From Flavobacterium caseinilyticum (GTDB lineage: Bacteria; Bacteroidota; Bacteroidia; Flavobacteriales; Flavobacteriaceae): a stretch of 64,000 bases of DNA. The notes under the pieces were generated by a model that worked only from the letters and a program-made list of their open reading frames with translations, did no database searches and had not been told where the DNA came from. This document shows positions 33,510 through 40,292 of the stretch, in pieces; position 1 is the first letter of the stretch; each line of letters starts with the position of its first letter. The position numbers and the translations under genes are program-made. The DNA lies in assembly GCF_004349085.1 (NCBI RefSeq), contig NZ_SMFM01000010.1, positions 1-64,000 of the forward strand. The letters run 5' to 3'.

Positions 33510-33566
33510 CCACAAATTTCACAAATTTTCACCTCTTGAATTCGTGTTAATTTGTGAAATTCGTGG
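33510..33566. repeat. Inverted repeat in the trpC-trpF gap
   Basis: CCACAAATTTCACAAATT (33510-33527) and AATTTGTGAAATTCGTGG (33549-33566) are complementary with one mismatch. CACGAATTTCACAAATT-type palindromes are common flavobacterial intergenic repeats. Confidence 0.7.
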
Positions 33567-33572
33567 CTAGTT

Positions 33573-34358
33573 TTAATTTTTTAATTTTGAAATAAATTCC
33601 GCTGCTGCTTTTCCTGCATTATCAGTTTTCATAAAATTTTCTCCAATTAAAAATCCTTTGTAACCAAAAGGTTTTAATTCGTTTATGGCTTCAATAGATG
33701 AAATTCCGCTTTCGGAAATTTTTACAAAATCATCCGGGATTTGCGCTGCTAATTGCTTGCTGAAATCCAAACTCACTTCGAATGTTTTTAGATTTCGGTT
33801 ATTCACACCAATCATGTCTAATGTTGGCATAATCGATTTCTCCAATTCTTCCTGATTGTGAACTTCCAGTAAAACTTCGAGTCCTAAACTTTTGGCAAAT
33901 TCAGATAATGATTTGATTTCGTCTCTGGTTAAAACCGCTGCAATAAGCAAAATTAAATCTGCTCCATGTGCTTTTGCTTCCAAGATTTGGTATTCATCAA
34001 CAATGAATTCTTTTCGCAATAATGGAATGTTGACTGTGGCTCTTGCCAAAAGTAAATCGTCTAACGAACCACCAAAATATTTTCCATCCGTCAATACCGA
34101 AATCCCGCAAGCACCTGCATTTTCATATCCTTTGGTTACTTCTTCAACAGTAAAACTATAATTGATTTCTGCTTTAGAAGGCGAACGGCGTTTGTGCTCG
34201 GCAATGATTCCTGAGTTGCTGTTTCTTAAATTGCTGCTCAAAGAAATAGTCTTTTTTTCAAAGAAAACCGAAGATTCCAATTGTGTAACAGGAATAATCA
34301 ATTTCTTGAGAATGACTTCTCTTTTTTTGTCAACTATGATTTTATCTAAAATATTCAT
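33573..34358 (-). CDS. trpC: Indole-3-glycerol phosphate synthase
   Basis: A 261-residue TIM-barrel enzyme that closes the indole ring of carboxyphenylaminodeoxyribulose phosphate. Diagnostic segments: IIAEHKRRSPSKAEINY (KRxSPS with catalytic Lys), ISVLTDGKYFGGSLDDL, PLLRKEFIVDEYQI (catalytic Lys/Glu), LEVHNQEELEKS, IGVNNRNLKTFEV and KISESGISS. Unlike E. coli it is not fused to TrpF. It starts at ATG 34358, following trpD by 87 bases that include a GTTTAAGGTTT repeat, and precedes trpF by 74 bases with an inverted repeat. Confidence 0.96.
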   Translation of the reverse strand: MNILDKIIVDKKREVILKKLIIPVTQLESSVFFEKKTISLSSNLRNSNSGIIAEHKRRSPSKAEINYSFTVEEVTKGYENAGACGISVLTDGKYFGGSLDDLLLARATVNIPLLRKEFIVDEYQILEAKAHGADLILLIAAVLTRDEIKSLSEFAKSLGLEVLLEVHNQEELEKSIMPTLDMIGVNNRNLKTFEVSLDFSKQLAAQIPDDFVKISESGISSIEAINELKPFGYKGFLIGENFMKTDNAGKAAAEFISKLKN

Positions 34359-34445
34359 TTATTTTATTGTTTCAAGTTTTCTTTGTTTAAGGTTTGAAGT
34401 TATCCGTATTTGGGAACAACTTTAAACGGTAAACTTTAAACTATT
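34359..34445. repeat. GTTTAAGGTTT-type repeat in the trpD-trpC gap
   Basis: The 87-base gap carries GTTTAAGGTTTGAAG and AACTTTAAACGGTAAACTTTAAAC, giving a loose inverted repeat of the AAGTTTAAAC type; a related sequence (GTTTAAGGTTTCAGGTTTAA) is in the trpG-trpD gap near 35451. Confidence 0.5.
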
Positions 34446-35438
34446 TTATTTGCTTAATTCCTGTAATTTCTTCAAAGCTACAAGTCCTTTTCCGGATAAT
34501 AAACTTTCTTTCGCTATTTGAAATCCTTCTAAAGGAGAACATTTTGTAACTGTTGCAATTGCCATTCCAGCATTGGCACAAACCACATTATTCTGAGCCT
34601 CGCTTCCTTTTCCCGAAATGATATCGGTAAACATTTGTGCAGATTCTTCAATGGTTGTTCCGCCTTCAATTTCGCTTTGCAGCAAAAGGGGAACATCAAA
34701 ATCTTCTGGATTTAGCATTCCTTCTTTGGAACTGGTAATTATTTTTGTAGGTCCTGTCAGAGAAACTTCGTCATAACCGTCAAGCGAATGCAGGATGGTG
34801 AAATTAGTATTCGTGTTTTGATACAAATAGGCATACATTCTGGCCAGTTCCAAATTGAAAACGCCCACTAATTGGTTTTGCGGAAACGATGGATTTACCA
34901 TAGGTCCAAGCATATTGAAAAAGGTTTTTACAGCTAATTCTTTTCTGATAGGTCCCACATTTTTCATTGCGGGGTGAAATAACGGTGCGTGTAAAACGCA
35001 AATCCCTGCTTTATCGATGCATTTTTCCAGAAAATCACGATCATTACTGAACTTGATTCCTAGTTTCTCCATCACGTTACTTGACCCAGAAATAGAAGAA
35101 ACTCCGTAATTTCCGTGTTTCGCCACTTTTATTCCTGCTCCCGCAGCCACAAATGATGCCAATGTTGAAATGTTAAAAGTATCTTTTCCATCACCGCCCG
35201 TTCCACACAAATCGATGGTATTATACGCGGATAAATCTACACGGATACACAATTCTAGCAATGCTTCACGAAAACCGGCAAGCTCATCGATGCTAATGCT
35301 TCGCATCATGTAAACCGTTAGAAAAGAAGCAATCTGGCTGGTGTTGTAACTTCCGTTTGATATATTAACCAATACGTTTTTCGCCTCTTCTTTCGACAGG
35401 ATTTCGTGGTTGATTAATCTGTTTAATATATTTTTCAT
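34446..35438 (-). CDS. trpD: Anthranilate phosphoribosyltransferase
   Basis: The 330-residue product transfers phosphoribose from PRPP to anthranilate. LCGTGGDGKDTFNISTLASF is the PRPP-binding motif, KHGNYGVSSISGSSNVMEKL the glycine-rich and metal-binding loop, and HPAMKNVGPIRKELAVKTFF the anthranilate-binding part. Length is normal. It lies between trpG and trpC; the gap to trpG (111 bases) contains a GC-rich repeat rather than the overlap seen in compact trp operons. Start at ATG 35438. Confidence 0.96.
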   Translation of the reverse strand: MKNILNRLINHEILSKEEAKNVLVNISNGSYNTSQIASFLTVYMMRSISIDELAGFREALLELCIRVDLSAYNTIDLCGTGGDGKDTFNISTLASFVAAGAGIKVAKHGNYGVSSISGSSNVMEKLGIKFSNDRDFLEKCIDKAGICVLHAPLFHPAMKNVGPIRKELAVKTFFNMLGPMVNPSFPQNQLVGVFNLELARMYAYLYQNTNTNFTILHSLDGYDEVSLTGPTKIITSSKEGMLNPEDFDVPLLLQSEIEGGTTIEESAQMFTDIISGKGSEAQNNVVCANAGMAIATVTKCSPLEGFQIAKESLLSGKGLVALKKLQELSK

Positions 35439-35512
35439 TTTTATTTTTTTGTTTAAGGTTTCAGGTTTAAAGTTTAATACAAGACCTAAAACTTCAATCT
35501 AAATATCCATAT

Positions 35513-35547
35513 TGGCTCCCCTTCCTTTGGAGTGGGTTGGGGGGAGG
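35513..35547. repeat. GC-rich repeat in the trpG-trpD gap
   Basis: TGGCTCCCCTTCCTTTGGAG followed by TGGGTTGGGGGGAGG, a C-run/G-run block of the same type as those at 36120-36165 and 36226-36258. The C and G runs can pair. Confidence 0.65.
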
Positions 35548-35549
35548 AA

Positions 35550-36116
35550 TTACCCTTTCACCCAGTTTTCCAATATCTTTTTCCCATTTGGAGTCAACAC
35601 ACTTTCGGGATGAAATTGAACACCGCGCACATCATACGTTTTGTGGCGCAAGGACATAACCTGTCCGTTTTCATCAAATGAAGTTGCTTCCAGAACATCC
35701 GGCAAATTAGCATCTACGACCCAGGAATGGTAACGTCCCACTTCAAATTCGTTTCCTAATCCTTCGAATAAAAGTTCATCATCGACTACAGTTTTTACAT
35801 TGGTAGCCACACCGTGATACACTTTGTCCAAGTTAGAAAGCGTTCCTCCGTAAACTTCGCCAATCGCTTGTTGCCCCAAACAAACGCCAAAGATACTTTT
35901 GGTTGGCCCGTATTTCCGAATCACATCTTTCAATAATCCAGCTTCATTCGGGATTCCAGGTCCAGGAGAAAGAAGAATTTTATCAAAAACTGCAATTTCA
36001 TCAATATCAAATTCATCGTTTCTGTAAACGGTTACTTCACAATCTAAATCTTCGAGATAGTGCACTAAATTATAAGTGAAACTATCGTAATTGTCTATGA
36101 CTAGTATTTTTTTCAT
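35550..36116 (-). CDS. trpG: Anthranilate synthase component II (glutamine amidotransferase)
   Basis: The 188-residue class I amidotransferase supplies ammonia from glutamine to TrpE. The nucleophile Cys is in FGVCLGQQAIGEVYGG and the His-Glu pair in GVQFHPESVLT; LLSPGPGIPNEAG is the oxyanion-loop region and the N-terminus KILVIDNYDSFTYNLVHYLE is typical. It follows trpE by 143 bases of repeat-rich DNA. The relation to para-aminobenzoate synthesis (PabA) cannot be excluded by sequence alone, but the trp context is unambiguous. Confidence 0.96.
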   Translation of the reverse strand: MKKILVIDNYDSFTYNLVHYLEDLDCEVTVYRNDEFDIDEIAVFDKILLSPGPGIPNEAGLLKDVIRKYGPTKSIFGVCLGQQAIGEVYGGTLSNLDKVYHGVATNVKTVVDDELLFEGLGNEFEVGRYHSWVVDANLPDVLEATSFDENGQVMSLRHKTYDVRGVQFHPESVLTPNGKKILENWVKG

Positions 36117-36119
36117 TTT

Positions 36120-36258
36120 CCTGCCCCAACCCCTCCGAACGAGGGGAGTACCTATTGGGGTAAATAGGTTTTTAATTGTTATTTTTATTTACAACTTCAT
36201 AAGTTGCTATTTTTTTTAGACTTGGCTCCCTTCCCTTCGGGGAGGGTTGGGGAGGGGA
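36120..36258. repeat. Two GC-rich inverted-type repeats between trpE and trpG
   Basis: CCTGCCCCAACCCCTCCGAACGAGGGGAG at 36120-36148 (in two parts: CCCCAACCCCTCC, GAGGGGAG) and GGCTCCCTTCCCTTCGGGGA + GGGTTGGGGAGGGGA at 36224-36258 are the same kind of element in opposite orientations. They stand out sharply in AT-rich DNA. Confidence 0.7.
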
Positions 36259-36259
36259 T

Positions 36260-37660
36260 TTATATTGTCTCCGCTAAATCCAACGCTGCATTCAACGCTC
36301 TCAATTTATTATACACTTCTTGCATTTCGCTTTCTTCATCAGAACTGGCAACAATTCCCGCTCCCGCTTGAGAATGCAATTGATGATTCTTACTAAGGAA
36401 AGTCCGAATCATAATCGCATGATTAAAGTTACCTTCAAAATCCATAAAACCGATGGCGCCTCCATAAAAATTACGATTTGTTTTTTCATAATCCTCAATC
36501 AGTTGCATCGCCCTATGTTTTGGCGCGCCGCTCAAAGTTCCTGCCGGAAAAGTATCGGCAACCACTTGCATCGTTGTAGCATTTTCATGTAAATGTCCCG
36601 TTACTTTTGAAACCAAGTGAATCACATGTGAGAAAAACTGTACTTCTCTGTATTTCTCCACATTGACGTGATGACCATTTCTGCTCAAATCATTTCTGGC
36701 TAAATCCACTAACATTACATGCTCACTGTTTTCTTTTTTATCTATGGATAATTCTTTGGCAAGAATCGCATCTTTTTCGTCATCGCCCGTTCTTTTGAAA
36801 GTTCCCGCGATAGGATGAATCTCCGCTTTACGGTCTTTTACAATAATCTGTGCTTCGGGTGATGAACCAAATATTTTGAAATCACCGTAATCAAAAAAGA
36901 ATAAATAAGGCGAAGGATTGATGCTTCTTAGCGCACGGTAAACATTGAATTCATCACCTTTGAATCCTTGGGTAAATCTTCTGGATAAAACTAATTGGAA
37001 CACATCGCCGCGGAAACAATGCTTTTTGGCCAAAGCCACATTATGCTTAAATTCTTCGTCAGTCAGATTCGAAAATCCTTCTCCTTCTTTCGAAAATTTA
37101 TAAGAAGCAATATTTCGAGATTGTAATAATTGTTCGATTTCCGAAATGTTGTTTCTTCCGTCTAAACTGTGACAGAAAATATAAGCTTCGTTTTTGAAAT
37201 GATTAATGGCAATGATGTTTTGGTACACGGCATAATAGACATCGGGAATGGTATTGCTGTTTTCTTTTTTGGCAATGGTTACTTTTTCGAAATAACGAAC
37301 AGCATCGTACGAAATATATCCAAAAAGTCCATTATTGATGAACTTGAAATCATTCTTCTCGGATTTAAACTGACCCGAAAATTCTTGAATTACTTCAGGA
37401 ATATTGGTAGTGGTATCAATTGCAATTTTCTCAGAACTGCCATCAGGGAAAGTCTTGTAAATAGTTTCATTTTCTATTTTGATGGAAGCTATGGGATTAC
37501 AACAGATATAGGAGAAACTGTTGTCATTCCCATGATAATCGCTGCTTTCAAGTAGAAGACTATTTGGAAATTTATCCCGAATTTTAAAATACACACTCAC
37601 TGGTGTTATTGTATCAGCCAGGATTTGTTTGTAATTGGTATTTAAATTAAATGATTTCAA
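36260..37660 (-). CDS. trpE: Anthranilate synthase component I
   Basis: The 466-residue chorismate-using enzyme forms anthranilate with TrpG. The feedback site LLLESSDYHG near residue 34 (tryptophan-binding LLES) is intact, so end-product inhibition is expected. Catalytic landmarks are PIAGTFKRTGDDEKDA, EHVMLVDLARNDLSRNG, FPAGTLSGAPKHRAMQLIED and GGAIGFMDFEGN. The only start that fits the conserved N-terminus is a TTG at 37660, which is uncommon and may lower translation. It is the first structural gene, 111 bases after the stop of the leader peptide, and is controlled by the attenuator between. Confidence 0.95.
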   Translation of the reverse strand: MKSFNLNTNYKQILADTITPVSVYFKIRDKFPNSLLLESSDYHGNDNSFSYICCNPIASIKIENETIYKTFPDGSSEKIAIDTTTNIPEVIQEFSGQFKSEKNDFKFINNGLFGYISYDAVRYFEKVTIAKKENSNTIPDVYYAVYQNIIAINHFKNEAYIFCHSLDGRNNISEIEQLLQSRNIASYKFSKEGEGFSNLTDEEFKHNVALAKKHCFRGDVFQLVLSRRFTQGFKGDEFNVYRALRSINPSPYLFFFDYGDFKIFGSSPEAQIIVKDRKAEIHPIAGTFKRTGDDEKDAILAKELSIDKKENSEHVMLVDLARNDLSRNGHHVNVEKYREVQFFSHVIHLVSKVTGHLHENATTMQVVADTFPAGTLSGAPKHRAMQLIEDYEKTNRNFYGGAIGFMDFEGNFNHAIMIRTFLSKNHQLHSQAGAGIVASSDEESEMQEVYNKLRALNAALDLAETI

Positions 37661-37707
37661 TTTTGATGTTTTTAATGTTGTGTGTTATGATAGAATTGGC
37701 ACAAAAA

Positions 37708-37734
37708 AAAGGCCTGTCGTGATGACAAGCCTTT
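37708..37734 (-). terminator. trp attenuator terminator hairpin
   Basis: On the transcript AAAGGCTTGTC pairs with GACAGGCCTTT (11 base pairs with one G-U) around a 5-base loop, followed directly by eight T residues. It lies 48 bases before trpE and overlaps the antiterminator partner segment 37716-37730, so the two structures exclude each other. Confidence 0.88.
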
Positions 37735-37778
37735 TATATTTATAGTTTAAATAATACTATAGGAGCTTAGTTCACGAC
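37716..37778 (-). promoter_or_regulatory. Candidate antiterminator of the trp leader
   Basis: The segment GTCGTGAACTAAGC (37778 down to 37765), which contains the leader stop codon, can pair with GCTTGTCATCACGAC (37730 down to 37716): seven base pairs GTCGTGA/TCACGAC, a small internal loop, and four base pairs AAGC/GCTT. Its 3' arm uses the 5' arm and loop of the terminator. A ribosome stalled at the Trp codons leaves the 5' arm free; one reaching the stop codon covers it. Confidence 0.75.
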
Positions 37779-37828
37779 GAATGACGTAAATTGTTCCACC
37801 ACCAAGTATTGTTTAAAATTGTTTTCAT
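37772..37828 (-). CDS. trpL: trp operon leader peptide with three consecutive Trp codons
   Basis: A short frame reads MKTILNNTWWWNNLRHSS and stops at TGA (37772-37774). The three tandem TGG codons are at 37796-37804. In an 18-codon frame directly upstream of trpE this is the signature of translation-coupled attenuation: scarcity of charged tRNA-Trp stalls the ribosome there. The stop codon is inside the antiterminator 5' arm, so completed translation blocks antitermination and lets the terminator form. A good promoter is 18 bases before the ATG. The peptide itself likely has no function. The gene is below the usual length threshold and is easily missed in annotation. Confidence 0.88.
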   Translation of the reverse strand: MKTILNNTWWWNNLRHSS

Positions 37829-37845
37829 GTTTTATTTTGTTGCAA

Positions 37846-37875
37846 CAAATATATAAATGAAATTCGATTATTCAA
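37846..37875 (-). promoter_or_regulatory. Promoter of the trp operon
   Basis: On the minus strand TATATTTG (37846-37853) matches the -7 consensus TAnnTTTG and TTG (37873-37875) lies 19 bases further upstream as the -33 box, the best-fitting Bacteroidetes promoter of the window. Transcription should begin about 37840, just ahead of the leader peptide. Confidence 0.75.
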
Positions 37876-37958
37876 AAAAATAAGTCGTTAAAAATTTTTA
37901 AAAAGGAAGGTTTTTTGTTAAATAAATATTTTCAGCTGCAATCCTTTTAAAACAAAAC

Positions 37959-37980
37959 CCCAACAATTTCTTGTCGGGGC
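37959..37980 (-). terminator. Terminator after the YceI gene
   Basis: CCCCAACAA and TTGTCGGGG form a nine-pair stem (one G-U) around TTTC; on the minus strand TTTTG follows, then further T-rich sequence. Confidence 0.7.
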
Positions 37981-38004
37981 TAGTATGTTTATTTAAAATT
38001 TAGA

Positions 38005-38574
38005 TTAGAATTTTAAAGCTACTGCTAAATTGAAATCGTCATTGATAGCTTTGTCTCCTAAGCTGTCGAAGAAACTTCCAGAACCATATTTAATATCGTA
38101 TTTTGTTCTGTCAATAACTACATTAGCTGTAGCAGTATTTGCAGTTGTAGCAAGATCAAAAGTTACTGGTTTAGTAATTCCTTTGATTGTTAAATCACTA
38201 GTCACAGTATATAAATTTTTAGCTTTGGTAACTATTTTTTTGAAAACTAAAGTTGCAGTTGCAAATTTATCAGTACCAAAAAAATCATCAGCTTTCAAGT
38301 GGCCTTCTAATTTTTCTTTACCTTGACCTGCTTTCAAGTCAGTAACGACGATTGAATTCATGTCTACAGTAAATGTGCCACCAACTAATTTTTTTCCTTG
38401 GAAAACTAAAGCACCATCTTTCAGATTGATAGTTCCTTCATGTGCTCCAGTTACTTTTTTCCCAACCCAGTTGATAGTACTTGCTGAAGTGTTAATTTTT
38501 TTAGTTTGAGCAGTTACTGACATAGTAGATAAAACTACGACTAGCGATAATGCAATTGATTTTAAATTTTTCAT
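38005..38574 (-). CDS. YceI-family periplasmic protein
   Basis: A signal peptide (LSLVVVLSTMSVTAQ) is followed by a YceI lipocalin-like beta barrel: STINWVGKKVTGAHEGTINL, GGTFTVDMNSIVVTDL, LEGHLKADDFFGTDKFATAT, LTIKGITKPVTFDL and RTKYDIKYGSGSFFDSLGDK. YceI proteins bind polyisoprenoid or amphiphilic molecules; their physiological function is unclear. It is the third gene after MarR and a nitroreductase on the same strand, with 43 bases to the latter, a frequent combination in flavobacteria that suggests induction by the ligand of the MarR protein. A terminator follows. Confidence 0.9.
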   Translation of the reverse strand: MKNLKSIALSLVVVLSTMSVTAQTKKINTSASTINWVGKKVTGAHEGTINLKDGALVFQGKKLVGGTFTVDMNSIVVTDLKAGQGKEKLEGHLKADDFFGTDKFATATLVFKKIVTKAKNLYTVTSDLTIKGITKPVTFDLATTANTATANVVIDRTKYDIKYGSGSFFDSLGDKAINDDFNLAVALKF

Positions 38575-38617
38575 GTGTTTAATTTGATTTGAATTAATGT
38601 TTAATTTGAACTAATAA

Positions 38618-39250
38618 TTATAAGGTGATAAATAAATCTTCGTTTGATTTTCTAACTTTTTTGTAATGCTGCGTTGCATCCTCATCATGTCGATAACCAA
38701 GTGTTGCTATTAAGGTTGCATTTAATCCTAGTTCGTCAAGTCCTAATATTTCATTAACCTGAGTCGCAACAAAACCTTCCATTGGAGTTGCGTCAATTTT
38801 GAGCTCTGCTGCTACATTCAACAGGTTTCCCAAGGCTAAATACGTTTGTTTTGCGGACCATATATTTCTTGTTTCTTCTGTCAAGTTTACAATGTTAGAT
38901 TTCATATACTCCACATAGCCTTGAATACTTTCCAGAGGAATTCCTCTTGTTTCACTCATGTTTTTAGAGAAGTTTACAATTCCTTCTTCACCAAAGTTGA
39001 TTTCATTAGCGAAAACAATTAAGTGGGAAGCATCTACTACCTGGGATTGGCCGTACGAAGCAGTTAAAAGTTGTGCTCTTAATTCAGGATTTTCAACTAT
39101 AATAATTTTATACGGTTGTAATCCGTATGACGAAGCGCTCAAGCGAATCGCTTCTTTCAACGTGCTTAAATCTTCAGTTGTTATTTTTTTCGTAGCATCG
39201 AATTTTTTCGTTGCATATCTCCAATTTTGATTTTCTATGAAAGTAGTCAT
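38618..39250 (-). CDS. NAD(P)H-dependent nitroreductase-family oxidoreductase
   Basis: The 210-residue FMN enzyme has the NfnB/NfsB-like layout: NQNWRYATKKFDATKKIT (FMN-contact RYATKKFD), RLSASSYGLQPYKIIIVEN, SYGQSQVVDASHLIVFA, TYLALGNLLNVAAELKIDAT, PMEGFVATQVNEILGL and TLGYRHDEDATQHYKKVR. Such flavoproteins reduce quinones, nitroaromatics or dihydropteridine with NAD(P)H. It starts 13 bases after the MarR gene, which presumably represses it. No special features separate its substrate range. Confidence 0.92.
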   Translation of the reverse strand: MTTFIENQNWRYATKKFDATKKITTEDLSTLKEAIRLSASSYGLQPYKIIIVENPELRAQLLTASYGQSQVVDASHLIVFANEINFGEEGIVNFSKNMSETRGIPLESIQGYVEYMKSNIVNLTEETRNIWSAKQTYLALGNLLNVAAELKIDATPMEGFVATQVNEILGLDELGLNATLIATLGYRHDEDATQHYKKVRKSNEDLFITL

Positions 39251-39263
39251 AATGTAATACTAT

Positions 39264-39719
39264 TTATTGATTTCTATATTTTTCTAATAATTGATTTAAT
39301 TGATTTATTTCTTCTGTATTTAGATTTTTAGAAAAAAACTGCTCATGAGCAATTACTTTCGGATCTAATTCCCTTAAAACATCCAATCCTTTTTGTGTAA
39401 TTAAAACTTCAATTTTTCGCCTGTTTTCAAGACAAACTTTTCGAGTCACCAATTCTTTCAGTAATAATTTATCGACTAATCGTGTGGTATTACTGGTTTT
39501 GGCTAACATGCGTTCTTGTATCATACACATATTTGCCGGGTTTCCTTTCTGACCTCTTAATATCCGTAATACATTATATTGCTCACCCGAAATTTCATGT
39601 GGCTTTAATATTTCATTAAAATTATCTGTAATTATGTTTTGCGTATATAAAACATTCAGGATAATTTTTTTAGAATTATCCATTGTCACAGTTGATTTTA
39701 AAATTTCTTCAATTTTCAT
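39264..39719 (-). CDS. MarR-family transcriptional regulator
   Basis: The protein has the MarR winged-helix core: LKPHEISGEQYNVLRILRGQ, NMCMIQERMLAKTSNTTRLV (recognition helix), and RKVCLENRRKIEVLITQKGL (wing), followed by the dimerisation helix. ATG 39719 gives 151 residues; MDNSKKIILNVLYTQNI at 39683 is an alternative shorter start. It precedes a nitroreductase and YceI on one transcript. A perfect TTGTATATACAA palindrome overlaps its promoter -33 region, so autorepression of the three-gene unit, relieved by a small aromatic or quinone-like ligand, is likely. Confidence 0.88.
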   Translation of the reverse strand: MKIEEILKSTVTMDNSKKIILNVLYTQNIITDNFNEILKPHEISGEQYNVLRILRGQKGNPANMCMIQERMLAKTSNTTRLVDKLLLKELVTRKVCLENRRKIEVLITQKGLDVLRELDPKVIAHEQFFSKNLNTEEINQLNQLLEKYRNQ

Positions 39720-39721
39720 AT

Positions 39722-39778
39722 TTGTATATATGTAATTTGTTGGTACAAATGTAACACATTTTATATTTGTATATACAA
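39722..39778 (-). promoter_or_regulatory. Promoter and candidate MarR operator
   Basis: The perfect 12-base palindrome TTGTATATACAA is at 39767-39778 and a near copy TTGTATATATGTAA at 39722-39735. Between them, on the minus strand, TACATTTG (39746-39753) is a consensus -7 box and TTG (39776-39778), inside the palindrome, is a possible -33 box at 22 bases. Protein bound at the palindrome would block the polymerase. Confidence 0.6.
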
Positions 39779-40292
39779 GTGTTTGTTATTTTTTTGTTAA
39801 AATTATTTCAAACTTTTATAAATAATTTGAAAAATATACACTTATACGCTGATAATTAATGTTTTAAAATTTATTCAGCAGTGGTTTTTGCAACAAAATA
39901 AGTGAATTTGGGGTTCTTTGATTTTAGTTGCATTAAAAATTTGAAATGTAATTTTCCTGAATTGAAGTCAAAATACGAACCACAATTATTTCAGGATCCA
40001 CAAACTAACAAGTAGTGCGCTGAAGAAAAGTAATTTTTATGCAGCTTTTCAACAAATTTGACTACTTCTTTTAAATTAAAATTGAATTCATGTTTTTGGA
40101 TCAAAGTATTGTTTGAAACGGGTTGCAGTTAGCTGTCCATTACTTTTAAAGTAAAATTTTAAAATAATGTAGATCAGGCATTTAAAATTTAAAATTCAAT
40201 AAAATTGCAAATTTTAATTGGAATTATGTAATTAAATCATTAGTTAAAAGTGTAAATTTATGAGAACTAAAAAACTTTAAATATTATTAAAA
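39779..40292. other. Gap between the MarR gene and katE
   Basis: The 514 bases are AT-rich. On the minus strand a stop at 39871 ends a 40-codon stretch that reads like protein (FNSGKLHFKFLMQLKSKNPK) but lacks an adequate start, perhaps a gene remnant. No recognisable RNA, repeat or clear promoter for katE could be pinned down. Confidence 0.35.

Noticed and set aside
37772..37828. T-box riboswitch upstream of trpE
   Set aside because: No T-box sequence (TGGNACCGCG-like) or specifier arrangement; the tandem Trp codons and overlapping hairpins fit a peptide attenuator instead.
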